A stretch of 64,000 bases of DNA, taken from Solirubrobacter sp963792915 (GTDB lineage: Bacteria > Actinomycetota > Thermoleophilia > Solirubrobacterales > Solirubrobacteraceae). The notes below the pieces were generated by a model. The model was not told the origin of the DNA and did no database searches. It saw only the letters and a program-made list of their open reading frames with translations. Position 1 is the first letter of the stretch, and the number at the start of each line of letters is the position of its first letter. Below, piece after piece: positions 1-7,916 of this stretch. Location: NCBI GenBank assembly GCA_963792915.1, contig CAWBYD010000006.1:310001-374000 (forward strand), read 5' to 3'. A program made the translations under genes and the position numbers.

Positions 1-2
1 CG

Positions 3-389
3 CCGGAGCAGATCGCCGAGACGCCGGGGATCGGCCCGATCGTGGCCAGGCTGATCCACTCCCAGCTCCAGGACGAGCGGATGCGGGCGCTGATCGAGGA
101 CCTGCGCGGCGTGCTGCGCTTCGAGCAGGAGGGGCCGCCGCCCGGCGAGGGCCCGCTGGCCGGCAAGACGTTCGTGCTCACCGGCACGCTCCCGGACCTC
201 ACGCGCGAGCAGGCCCAGGAGCGGATCACGCACGCCGGCGGGCGCGTCACGAGCAGCGTGTCGAAGAAGACCGACTACCTCGTGGCGGGCGCGTCGCCCG
301 GCTCCAAGCTCGAGAAGGCCGAGCGCCTCGGCGTGCCGGTGCTCGACGAGCCGGGGCTGCTGGCCCTGCTCGGCGCGCACGTCCGGTAG
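3..389 (+). CDS. ligA: NAD+-dependent DNA ligase LigA, C-terminal part (5' end outside window)
   Basis: The reading frame is already open at the left edge, so only the last ~128 residues are visible. It starts with helix-hairpin-helix residues (EQIAETPGIGPIVA) that grip DNA backbone. A BRCT domain follows from about visible residue 50 to the end (GKTFVLTGTLPDLTREQAQE, then GGRVTSSVSKKTDYLVAG), which is the standard LigA domain order. LigA seals nicks in replication and repair using NAD+ as adenylate donor. Its last ~115 nt overlap the 3' end of the convergent hydrolase gene. The adenylation and OB domains are not in the window, so catalytic residues cannot be inspected. Confidence 0.93.
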   Translation, partial: PEQIAETPGIGPIVARLIHSQLQDERMRALIEDLRGVLRFEQEGPPPGEGPLAGKTFVLTGTLPDLTREQAQERITHAGGRVTSSVSKKTDYLVAGASPGSKLEKAERLGVPVLDEPGLLALLGAHVR

Positions 390-2086
390 GTCCGGGTCTC
401 GCGCACCCTGCGCCCGCGCGCGTCCTTCGCGATCACGAGCACCGTCACGCTGGAGCGCTCCAAGCCGCGCAGGTCGACCGTGGCGCGCAGATGGCGGACC
501 TTCACGCGCTTGCCGGCGACGTAGACGCGCGCGGAGCGCAGGTGCCGGCGCAGGTGGATCGCGAAGCGCCGCCGCGAGAGGCAGGTGTGGCCCGCGGGCA
601 GCGCGGCGCCGGGCTGGCTCACGGCGGCGTCGCTGACGGTCGGAAGCTCGAGCCGGATCGCACTCAGCGTGATCGCCGCCGCGCCGTGGACGGGCCCGTA
701 GACCATCGACCCGCCCGTGATCTGCAGCGTGTAGCGCGCGCCCGGCGCCGCGCTGGACGCGATCGCCTCGAGCGGCCGCGTGAGCGTGTGCGGCCGGCCG
801 TCGAGCGCCAGCGGGATCGGCGTCGTCTGGTTGCCGACGACGACGTTGAGGGCCTCGTCGACGATCTGCGCGAAGACGTGCGCGGTGGCGGAGCTGCCGG
901 TGCCGCTGTAGGTGAGCGTGAGCCGAGGCTCGCCGACGAGCTGGACGGCGCGCGCCGGCGGCGGCACCGCGACGTTGACCGCGTTCGCGGCGCGGCCGGC
1001 GCTGATCGGCGTGCCGGAGAGCGCGTCGGCCGGGTTGAGCGCCAGCGTCCCCGCGCCGGTCGCGACCAGCGGCGCCCCCTCGGGAAGCGGGTAGTCGCTC
1101 GCCGAGCGCCAGACGGCGTCGTCGGCCAGCCATTCGAAGCGCGGGCCGGTGTCGACCGCGGTGTTGCCGGCGAGATAGCGCTGCAGCCAGGCGATCACGT
1201 CGGCCTCGACGTGGCCCGCCGGCCCGGCGCCGGTGAGGCAGATGCCGTGGCCGCCGCAGAACCACACGAGCTTCGCGGGCACCCCGTCGGCGCGCAGGAT
1301 GCCGTAGTTGGTAATCGCCTCCTTGAGCGTGAACAGCGTGTCGGCCGTGCCCTCGACCAGCAGGGTCGGCACCGTGATCTGCTTGACCAGGTCGCCGGGT
1401 CCGCGCGAGTCGAACCACGCGCGGTCGTCGGCGCTCAGCGTCCCCGTGGTCACGCCGCTCGTGAACGCGGACGTGATGTGGGGATCGAGGCGATTCCTGG
1501 ACGTCGGGACGCCGGTCGCGTACAGCGCGCTCGACCAGCCGCCCTTGACCGTGTCCTCCTTGTAGAGCGACGTGAGCAGCGAGTGCCAGGCGATGATCGG
1601 GGCGATCGCGTCGATGCGCCGGTCCAGCGGCGCCGTGACGAGCTCGATCCCGCCCGCGTAGGAGACGCCGGTCATGCCCACGCGCGGGTCGCCCGCCTTG
1701 TCGAGCTGCGCCTCGGGCTGCGTCGCGAGCCAGTCGATCAGCGCCGAGACGTCCCTGGCCTCGGCGTCCGGCGAGTCGACCTCGACCGTCCCGCCGGAGC
1801 TGCCGAACCCGCGCGCGTCCCAGGTCAGGACGTTGAAGCCCGCCCTGCGCAGCGGCCCGAGGCCGACGTTGCCCGTCTGCTCGCTGCTGGCGCTGTTGGG
1901 GTCGGTGTCGCGCGAGCCGCTCCAGCCGTGGCCCTCGAGCACGGTCGGCGCCTTGCCCCCGGCGGCGCTCGGGAAGAACGAGAGCACGATCTGCGTCCCG
2001 TCGAACGACGTGATCGTGGCGTCGCGCGCCTGGGCGGCGGCGGGGAGGGCGAGCAACATCAGCAGGGCGGCGGCGAGTGAGCGCAT
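275..2086 (-). CDS. Secreted CocE/NonD (S15) family alpha/beta hydrolase
   Basis: 603 aa with a Sec signal peptide (residues 1-20, ending AAAQA). The alpha/beta-hydrolase core shows the nucleophile elbow GVSYAGG with Ser at ~142, an acid candidate in VEGTADTLF, and His in CGGHGICL. The C-terminal half resembles the jelly-roll X-Pro dipeptidyl-peptidase C domain, with a Cys-containing basic tail. Family members are exported peptidases or ester hydrolases; the substrate cannot be read from sequence. The gene converges on ligA and its last ~38 codons overlap it antisense, so the annotated C-terminus may be a run-on past the conserved domain. The ATG start fits directly before the signal peptide. 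Confidence 0.82.
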   Translation of the reverse strand: MRSLAAALLMLLALPAAAQARDATITSFDGTQIVLSFFPSAAGGKAPTVLEGHGWSGSRDTDPNSASSEQTGNVGLGPLRRAGFNVLTWDARGFGSSGGTVEVDSPDAEARDVSALIDWLATQPEAQLDKAGDPRVGMTGVSYAGGIELVTAPLDRRIDAIAPIIAWHSLLTSLYKEDTVKGGWSSALYATGVPTSRNRLDPHITSAFTSGVTTGTLSADDRAWFDSRGPGDLVKQITVPTLLVEGTADTLFTLKEAITNYGILRADGVPAKLVWFCGGHGICLTGAGPAGHVEADVIAWLQRYLAGNTAVDTGPRFEWLADDAVWRSASDYPLPEGAPLVATGAGTLALNPADALSGTPISAGRAANAVNVAVPPPARAVQLVGEPRLTLTYSGTGSSATAHVFAQIVDEALNVVVGNQTTPIPLALDGRPHTLTRPLEAIASSAAPGARYTLQITGGSMVYGPVHGAAAITLSAIRLELPTVSDAAVSQPGAALPAGHTCLSRRRFAIHLRRHLRSARVYVAGKRVKVRHLRATVDLRGLERSSVTVLVIAKDARGRRVRETRTYRTCAPSRASSPGSSSTGTPRRSAFSSLEPGDAPATR

Positions 2087-2107
2087 GGCTCGGGCCTATT
2101 ACCCCGT

Positions 2108-3316
2108 TTAGGGTGCGTCGTAGCGTGCGAGCGCCGCGGTCATGGCGTCCTGCAGCGTCCGCGCCCCGTAGGGCGACACGCGATTCATCATGAACGCGAA
2201 CGCCACGCGCTCGCCGCCGGTCGTGTCGCAGTAGCCCGCAAGCGCCGAGACGTCGTGCAGCGTGCCGGTCTTGGCGTGGCAGCGGTCCTGCGCCACGGTG
2301 CCGCGCAGGCGCGTGGCCAGCGTGCCGTTGCGGCCCATCACGGGCAAGGAGTCCTCGAACGGCGCGGCGGCGTCGCCAGCGTCCATGCTCGTGATCAGCC
2401 GGACGACCTGGCGCGGCGACGTGCGGTCGCTGCGCGACAGGCCCGAGCCGTCGACGACCGTTGGCGCGACCCCGAAGTCCTGCACGGTGGCGCGCACGAC
2501 GGCCGCGCCCGCGATCGTGCTCCCGGCGCTGCCGTACGTGGCGCCCAGACCCTTGAGCAACGTCTCGGCGATGTAGTTGTCCGAGGGCTGGTTCATCGCC
2601 GTGATGATGTCCGCCAGCGGCGGGGAGTCCCAGCGAGCGAGCGTGACCATGCCGGCGCGCGCCGCCCCGGCGCTCGCCTTCACGCCGAACTTGACGTGCA
2701 GATGCCTGAGCGCGCGCTGCAGGGCATCGGCCGTGAACTGCGCCGGGCTGGCCTGGAAGTACGGGCGCGCGACGCCCGTGCGCCCGTGGTTGTAGGAGAG
2801 CGCGCTGAGCGGCCCGACCTCGTTCGTCAGGTGGTAGTTCGACGCCGGGACGCCGCGGAACGCGTCGAACTCCGACTCGTCGCCGATCACGCCGCCCGTC
2901 ACGCGCCGCAGGCCGCCCTGCACGATCCGCCCGGCCAGCGCGGCGGCGGCGGTCGGGCCGAACGTGGGGTCGCCGCCGCCGCGGATCACGAGGTCGCCGT
3001 TGACGGTGCCGGCGTCGTCCGGGAGCGCAGAGGTCAGCACATCGGTCGAGAGCCGGCCGTCCGCGCCGTACTTGAGCAGCGCCGTCGCCGACGTGTAGAG
3101 CTTCTCGACCGAGGCCGGCATGCGCGGGACGTCCGCGCGGTCCTCATAGAGCGTGGCCCCGCTGCCCATGTCCACCACGTAGGCGCCCGACGACGCGCCG
3201 GCGCGGGCCATCTCGCGAGCGAGCACCTTCTGCGTCGCGGCGAGCCCGGCGGCGTGCACCGGGGACGCTGCGAGCAGCGCGGCGATGGTGGTGATCAGGG
3301 CAACAGCGCGAGACAT
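2108..3316 (-). CDS. dacB: D-alanyl-D-alanine carboxypeptidase/endopeptidase (PBP4, peptidase S13)
   Basis: 402 aa with a signal peptide (residues 1-22, ending PVHA). All three penicillin-binding motifs are present: SVEK (catalytic Ser ~69, Lys 72), SDN in QPSDNYIAE, and KTGT in CHAKTGTLHDVS. S13 enzymes trim or cleave D-Ala cross-links of peptidoglycan outside the membrane. The length fits the family. Only 21 nt separate it from the hydrolase gene downstream on the same strand, so the two may be cotranscribed. It is divergent from the patatin gene, with a 65-nt shared promoter region. Confidence 0.92.
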   Translation of the reverse strand: MSRAVALITTIAALLAASPVHAAGLAATQKVLAREMARAGASSGAYVVDMGSGATLYEDRADVPRMPASVEKLYTSATALLKYGADGRLSTDVLTSALPDDAGTVNGDLVIRGGGDPTFGPTAAAALAGRIVQGGLRRVTGGVIGDESEFDAFRGVPASNYHLTNEVGPLSALSYNHGRTGVARPYFQASPAQFTADALQRALRHLHVKFGVKASAGAARAGMVTLARWDSPPLADIITAMNQPSDNYIAETLLKGLGATYGSAGSTIAGAAVVRATVQDFGVAPTVVDGSGLSRSDRTSPRQVVRLITSMDAGDAAAPFEDSLPVMGRNGTLATRLRGTVAQDRCHAKTGTLHDVSALAGYCDTTGGERVAFAFMMNRVSPYGARTLQDAMTAALARYDAP

Positions 3317-3381
3317 CGGTGCTCGAGCCTATGCAACAAAACCGAACGGCGGAAGTCGCGCCGCTTTAGACTGATGTTTGC

Positions 3382-4629
3382 GTGAGCAATGTCGTCGACA
3401 TGAACGCACCGGCCCGCAAGCAGCGTCGCCGCGCCTCCCGTGCCGCTCTGGTGCTCGGCGGCGGCGGCTTCACGGGCGGCGTCTACGAGATCGGGGCGCT
3501 GCGAGCGCTCGATCTGCTGTCCTCGAATCGCTCGGTCAACCAGTTCGATGTCTACGTGGGGACCAGCGCTGGGGCGCTGATCGCGTCGCTGGTTGCCAAC
3601 GGCGTCACGCCCGAGCAGATGATGCGGACGGTCAACAACGACCAGGGGCCGACGCCCATGCCGCTGCTCGGCCGCGAGCAGTTCCTGCGCTTCAACAAGG
3701 GCGAGTTCGCGTTGCGGGCGCTGCAACTGCCCCTGCACGCGCTGAGCGTGGCGCGCCAGATCGTGTCGTCGCTGGGCTCGATGAGCGCGGTCGATCTCGT
3801 GATGGCGCTCGGCGACGCGCTGCCGTCGGGGATCTACTCGGGCGCGGGCATCGAGGAGTGGCTGCGCGGAGTGCTGTCCGCCGACGGCCGCACCGACGAC
3901 TTCCGGCTACTCGAGAAGGAGCTCTACATCGCGGCGACCGATCTCGACACCTGCGAGCGGATCGTGCTCGGCGCCGAGGGCTGGGACGACATCCCGATCT
4001 CCTCGGCGGTGCGCGCCTCCACCGCGCTGCCGATGGTCTACGCGCCGTACCGCGTGCGCGAGCGCGAGCTGATCGACGGCGGGATCGTGTCGACCACGAA
4101 CCTCGACATCGCGGTCGAGGCGGGCGCGAAGTTCATCATCGTCGTCAACCCGCTCGTGCCCTACGTCAACGACTTCTCGAGCGCGATCCCGACGCTGTTC
4201 GGCTCGCGCGCGCGGCGGATCTCGGACATGGGCTTCCCGAAGATCGGCTACCAGACCTTCAAGCTGCTCGCCTACCAGCGCCTGCACGAGATGGCCTCGC
4301 ACTGGCAGGACCGCTATCCGGGCGTCGACATCGTGCTGATCGAGCCCGACCCGGACGACGAGCTGATGTTCCAGACCAACGTCATGAACTTCGCCTCGCG
4401 GGTCGACGTGGCGCGCCACGGCTTCGAGTCGGTGACGCTCAAGCTGGCCAAGGACTACGAGGAGTTGCGCGAGGTCTGCCGCCGGCACGGGATCGAGATC
4501 TCAGCGACGCGCGTGCGCAAGGTCGTGCGTCATTTCGCCGCCGAGCGCGAGAAGACCCGTGCATGGCGGCGCATCCTGGAGCAGACGACCGGCGCGCTGC
4601 TGCGCCAGTCGTCCTCGCAGGACGCCTAG
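3382..4629 (+). CDS. Patatin-like phospholipase family protein
   Basis: 415 aa, GTG start. The glycine-rich oxyanion loop LGGGGFTGG (residues ~25-33), the nucleophile motif G-T-S62-A-G, and the partner aspartate in IDGG (~residue 233) define the Ser-Asp dyad of bacterial patatins. These cleave acyl chains from phospholipids or neutral lipids. No signal peptide or membrane span is seen, so it is probably cytosolic or membrane-peripheral. The C-terminal ~120 residues are charged and of unknown role. Its stop lies next to that of a convergent small gene (4626-4850), with the two ends overlapping by a few bases. Confidence 0.9.
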   Translation: MSNVVDMNAPARKQRRRASRAALVLGGGGFTGGVYEIGALRALDLLSSNRSVNQFDVYVGTSAGALIASLVANGVTPEQMMRTVNNDQGPTPMPLLGREQFLRFNKGEFALRALQLPLHALSVARQIVSSLGSMSAVDLVMALGDALPSGIYSGAGIEEWLRGVLSADGRTDDFRLLEKELYIAATDLDTCERIVLGAEGWDDIPISSAVRASTALPMVYAPYRVRERELIDGGIVSTTNLDIAVEAGAKFIIVVNPLVPYVNDFSSAIPTLFGSRARRISDMGFPKIGYQTFKLLAYQRLHEMASHWQDRYPGVDIVLIEPDPDDELMFQTNVMNFASRVDVARHGFESVTLKLAKDYEELREVCRRHGIEISATRVRKVVRHFAAEREKTRAWRRILEQTTGALLRQSSSQDA

Positions 4630-4850
4630 AGCAGGTCGGCCAGGGCGAGCAGGTCAGCGAGCGCCTCGCGCCGGACGCACGCGATCTCGCCGAACTCGAC
4701 CGAGACCGCGTCGCCGGCCCGCAGCGCGTCCGCGAGCGCCTTCACGGCCGCGCGGACCACCGCGCCGTCGATCTCGCCCACGAGCGTCACCCGCGTCCGC
4801 CGCAGCGACGCCCAACGACGGACCTCCAGCCCGCTGTTCACGCGGACCAC
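4626..4850 (-). CDS. Small STAS-like protein
   Basis: About 74 aa, GTG start (alternative in-frame GTG at 4841). After a short lead, the pattern TRVTLVGEIDGAVVRAAV, then DAVSVEFGEIACVRREA, resembles the beta1-alpha1-beta2-alpha2 core of STAS/anti-anti-sigma domains: a strand, an E/D-D turn, a helix, a strand, then the loop that normally holds the phosphoacceptor Ser. Here that loop reads CVRREAL, without a clear Ser. It lies 47 nt downstream of the acyl-CoA ligase on the same strand and no obvious ribosome site precedes it. The call rests on fold pattern only. Confidence 0.5.
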   Translation of the reverse strand: MVRVNSGLEVRRWASLRRTRVTLVGEIDGAVVRAAVKALADALRAGDAVSVEFGEIACVRREALADLLALADLL

Positions 4851-4897
4851 AACGCAGCGGCGCCGCCGCGCTTGCGATCCGCACGGCTGACGCGGTG

Positions 4898-6685
4898 TCA
4901 GTTGGCGTATAGACGCTCGAACTCGTCGGCGTACATCTGGTTGATCACGTTGCGCTTGACCTTGAGCGTGGGGGTCAGCTCGCCGGTCTCCTGCGCCAGG
5001 TCGTGGTCGAGGATGAAGAAGCGCTTGATCTGCTCGACCCGCGCGTAGTTGGCGTTGACGCGGTCGAGTTCGCCCTGGATCAGCTCGAGCACCTCGGGCT
5101 CGCGCGCCAGCGCGCCGACGTCCTCGGGCAGGCCGCGCTCTCGCGCGAACTGGACGATCTCGGCCGGGTCGAGCGTGACGAGCGCGACCGGGAACGGGCG
5201 GCGGTCGGCGTGCATGACGGCCTGCGAGATCCAGCGCGAGCGCTTGAGGTCGTTCTCCAGGTTGGCCGGCGTCAGGTTCTTGCCGCCGGCCGTGATCATG
5301 ATGTCCTTCTTGCGGCCGGTGATCGACAGGTAGCCGTCGGCGTCGATCGCGCCGAGGTCGCCCGTGTGCAGCCAGCCGCCCTCGATCGCGCCGAACGCGT
5401 TGGTGTCGGCGACGCCGTAGTAGCCGCTGAAGATGTGCGGGCCGCGGACGAGGATCTCGCCGTCCTCGGCGATCTTGACCTCCGAGCCAGGCAGCGGGCG
5501 CCCGACGGTCCCGAGGCGGTGGTCGGTCAGCGTGGACGAGGTCGTGACCGTCGAGGTCTCCGTCATCCCGTAGCCCTCGAGCACCGGCGCGCCACAGGCG
5601 TAGAAGAACTCGAGGATCTCGCGCCCGATCGGCGCGGCGCCCGACGTCGCCTGCTTGAGGTTGCCGCCGAAGATGTTGCGCACGTTGACGAACAGTTCCG
5701 CGTCGGCCCGGTCGAAGGCCGCCTGCAGCTCCGGCGGGACCGGCTCGCCGGCCGCGATCATGTGCCGCACCCGCACGCCGAGCTGGGTCGCCGCGGCGAT
5801 CTTCTCGGGATCGTTGTTCGACGTGACGAGCGTGTAGATCTTCTCGAAGATGCGCGGGACGCTCGGCAGGAACGCCGGCTTGGTCGCCATCAGGTCCGGC
5901 ACGATCAGGTCCGGATCGCCGCGCCAGAAGATCAGCGGAGCGCCGAGGTCGAGCGCCAGCAGCTGGATCAGCAGCGCGTAGGAGTGCGCGAGCGGCAGGA
6001 ACAGGTAGACCGGCTCGCCGGCCTCGATCACCGCGATCTCCTCGCACATGCGCGTGACCTGGCGGTAGTTGGAGTGCGTGAGCACGCAGCCCTTGGGCGG
6101 CCCGGTCGTGCCCGACGTGTAGATGATCGTGTACGGGTCCTCGGGCGCGACGGCGGCGACGCGCTCGCCGACCTCGGCGGTGTCGCGCGCGCGGCCGCGC
6201 TCGGCGAGCTGCTCGAGCGACAGCGCGTCCTCGCACGGCTCGATCGCGACGATCGCCTCCAGCGCGGGAAGCTGCTCGCGAACGGCCACGATCTTCGCCA
6301 CCTGCGCCGCGTTCTCGCAGATCACGAAGCGCGCCTGCGAGTTGCCCGCCACCCAGGCGCACTCGTCGGGCGAGTTGGTGGCGTAGATCGGGACCACGAC
6401 GCCGCCGGCGCACGTGATCGCGAAGTCCGCGTAGGACCACTCCAGGCGTGTCGTGCACAGCAGCGCGACGCGGTCGCCCGGCGCGAGGCCGAGGTCGATC
6501 AGGCCGCGCGCGAGCGCCGACACGGTTTCGGCGAACTCGACGTACGAGACGTCTCGCCACTCGCCGTCGCGGTGGTACCGGGCCGCCGGACGTTCGCCGT
6601 AGCGCTCGGCGGCCAGGCCAACGATGTCCGCGATCGTCGCCGAGCCGGTTCCACCGTGGCTCGGCCGTGACGTGGTGTCGTGCAT
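4898..6685 (-). CDS. Long-chain fatty-acid--CoA ligase (AMP-forming)
   Basis: 595 aa member of the adenylate-forming superfamily. It shows the P-loop-like YTSGTTGPPKGCVLTHSN, the GYGMTETS acyl-AMP motif, the hinge region GWLHTGDLGAID-DGYLSITGRKKD, and the C-terminal KVKRNVI lysine region. It activates free fatty acids to acyl-CoA for beta-oxidation or lipid synthesis, in the cytosol or at the inner membrane. A strong AGGAGG-type ribosome site precedes the ATG. The small STAS-like gene follows on the same strand. Confidence 0.92.
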   Translation of the reverse strand: MHDTTSRPSHGGTGSATIADIVGLAAERYGERPAARYHRDGEWRDVSYVEFAETVSALARGLIDLGLAPGDRVALLCTTRLEWSYADFAITCAGGVVVPIYATNSPDECAWVAGNSQARFVICENAAQVAKIVAVREQLPALEAIVAIEPCEDALSLEQLAERGRARDTAEVGERVAAVAPEDPYTIIYTSGTTGPPKGCVLTHSNYRQVTRMCEEIAVIEAGEPVYLFLPLAHSYALLIQLLALDLGAPLIFWRGDPDLIVPDLMATKPAFLPSVPRIFEKIYTLVTSNNDPEKIAAATQLGVRVRHMIAAGEPVPPELQAAFDRADAELFVNVRNIFGGNLKQATSGAAPIGREILEFFYACGAPVLEGYGMTETSTVTTSSTLTDHRLGTVGRPLPGSEVKIAEDGEILVRGPHIFSGYYGVADTNAFGAIEGGWLHTGDLGAIDADGYLSITGRKKDIMITAGGKNLTPANLENDLKRSRWISQAVMHADRRPFPVALVTLDPAEIVQFARERGLPEDVGALAREPEVLELIQGELDRVNANYARVEQIKRFFILDHDLAQETGELTPTLKVKRNVINQMYADEFERLYAN

Positions 6686-6749
6686 CCTCGCTCCTCCTCC
6701 GACTTCTGAGGAGCGATCCTATCCGGGGCGGCGCGCTACGCGCCGCGGG

Positions 6750-6926
6750 TCATGCAGCCGCTACCGACGCTGGACGTTCCGTGTCCGAGAGGTTGGCCAG
6801 GAAGAGCGTCTTATCGATTCGTCCCTGGAAGATCGGCACGCCCAGCTCCATGCACTTCTCGATGACCTCGCGCCGTTCCATTCCGGCTTCGCGAGCGAGC
6901 TCCGTGGGCGTGAGATGGATTGCCAT
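6750..6926 (-). CDS. Small protein resembling the IF-2 N-terminal domain
   Basis: 58 aa. The start at 6926 was chosen because AGGAGG lies ~9 nt upstream of this ATG; an in-frame ATG 84 nt further upstream has no such site. The sequence IHLTPTELAREAGMERREVI, then EKCMELGVPIFQGRIDK, matches the helix pattern of the IF2_N / MerR-like nucleic-acid-binding fold: V.ELA.E.g....v...c.elGv. Many actinobacteria carry such free-standing small proteins of unknown role. It sits between the acyl-CoA ligase and NIF3, all on the minus strand. Confidence 0.65.
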   Translation of the reverse strand: MAIHLTPTELAREAGMERREVIEKCMELGVPIFQGRIDKTLFLANLSDTERPASVAAA

Positions 6927-7028
6927 CAGTACGATGCCTCCTGGTGAGGTTTGCCACGCTGCAGGCACGGTAGCGCCTTCACCGGATGACCACAACGGCA
7001 ACCGGGTCAATCTGAGCTAAACATTCGT

Positions 7029-7790
7029 TCAGACCGGATTCGGAATGTCGACGAAGACATGCTCGAGCGCGAAGCGTTCCGCGAGCAGATCGCCGAGGGC
7101 GCGCACACCGAAGGTTTCCGTTGCATAGTGGCCCGCCGCGATGAAGTGGATGCCGTGCTCGCGCGCCTCGGCCATCACGTGCTCCTTCGGTTCGCCCGTC
7201 AGGAAGGCATCCAGGCCGGCAGCGACCGCCTCGTCGAGCGAACCGGCCGCCGAGCCCGAGACGATGCCGATCGTCCGGACGGGATCCGGGCCCGCGCCCT
7301 GGAGCGTCGGCTCGCGCCCGGTCGCGGCGCGCACGCGCTCGCGTAGCTCGGCGACGCTGACGCCCGCGCCGGCAAAGGAGCCGCAGCGCCCGATCGGCAC
7401 GCCCTTGAAGTGCCCGAACGGCACGTGCGTCACGCATCCGAGCGCGTCCGCGAGCAGCGCGTTGTTGCCGAGCGACGGGTGGGCGTCGAGCGGGATGTGG
7501 TACGCGGCGAGGTTGATGTCGTGCTTGAACAGGGGCCGTAGGCGCTCGGCGAGCAGCGGCGTCAGCCCCGCCGGCTGGAAGTCCCAGAACAGCCCGTGGT
7601 GGACGAGCACGAGTTGCGCGCCCAGCTCCACCGCCCGCTCAGACAGCTCGCGCTGGGCGGACACCGCGGTGACGACGCGCTCGACCTCCGCGACGCCGGG
7701 CACCTGGAGCCCGTTGGGCCCCAGGTCGCTGAATGCGCCGATTTCCAGCAGGTCGTCGAGTGTGGAGATGATGTCGGTGATTCGGGCCAT
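7029..7790 (-). CDS. NIF3 / dinuclear metal centre hexameric protein
   Basis: 253 aa from the ATG at 7790 (MARITDIISTLDDLLEI). It shows family signatures: the GLQVPG loop near residue 28, metal ligands in LVHHGLFW (two His), and the C-terminal His/Glu ligands in IAAGHYATETFG. NIF3 proteins form toroidal hexamers with two metal ions per subunit. They have been linked to GTP cyclohydrolase-like activity, but their function remains unsettled. The gene is divergent from the sigma factor at 7917. Confidence 0.88.
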   Translation of the reverse strand: MARITDIISTLDDLLEIGAFSDLGPNGLQVPGVAEVERVVTAVSAQRELSERAVELGAQLVLVHHGLFWDFQPAGLTPLLAERLRPLFKHDINLAAYHIPLDAHPSLGNNALLADALGCVTHVPFGHFKGVPIGRCGSFAGAGVSVAELRERVRAATGREPTLQGAGPDPVRTIGIVSGSAAGSLDEAVAAGLDAFLTGEPKEHVMAEAREHGIHFIAAGHYATETFGVRALGDLLAERFALEHVFVDIPNPV

Positions 7791-7866
7791 GAGGTTTGCG
7801 CTCGAACAGTTTGGGCGATCTGTCACTACATTGATCCGCACGCTCGGTACAGGGGCCGGGCCGCGG

Positions 7867-7881
7867 GAACTGTGTCAGTTC
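7867..7881. promoter_or_regulatory. Inverted repeat GAACT-N5-AGTTC upstream of a sigma factor gene
   Basis: GAACT (7867-7871) and AGTTC (7877-7881) form a perfect 5-bp inverted repeat ending 35 nt before the GTG start of the sigma gene. The left arm sits within GGGAACT, matching the GGAAC type of ECF -35 element. A similar GAACT-N4-AGTTC repeat precedes the second sigma/anti-sigma fusion gene (63579-63592). A role in autoregulation is inferred. Confidence 0.4.
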
Positions 7882-7916
7882 TGACAGGACCGATCGACGC
7901 ACGGAGGATCTCCACG

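Noticed and set aside
2255..3385. Long plus-strand frame opposite dacB
   Set aside because: Arg/Ala/Gly-rich translation with no domain; mirrors codon bias of dacB on the other strand.
5003..6670. Long plus-strand frame opposite the acyl-CoA ligase
   Set aside because: No family features; GC-rich shadow of a clear ligase gene.
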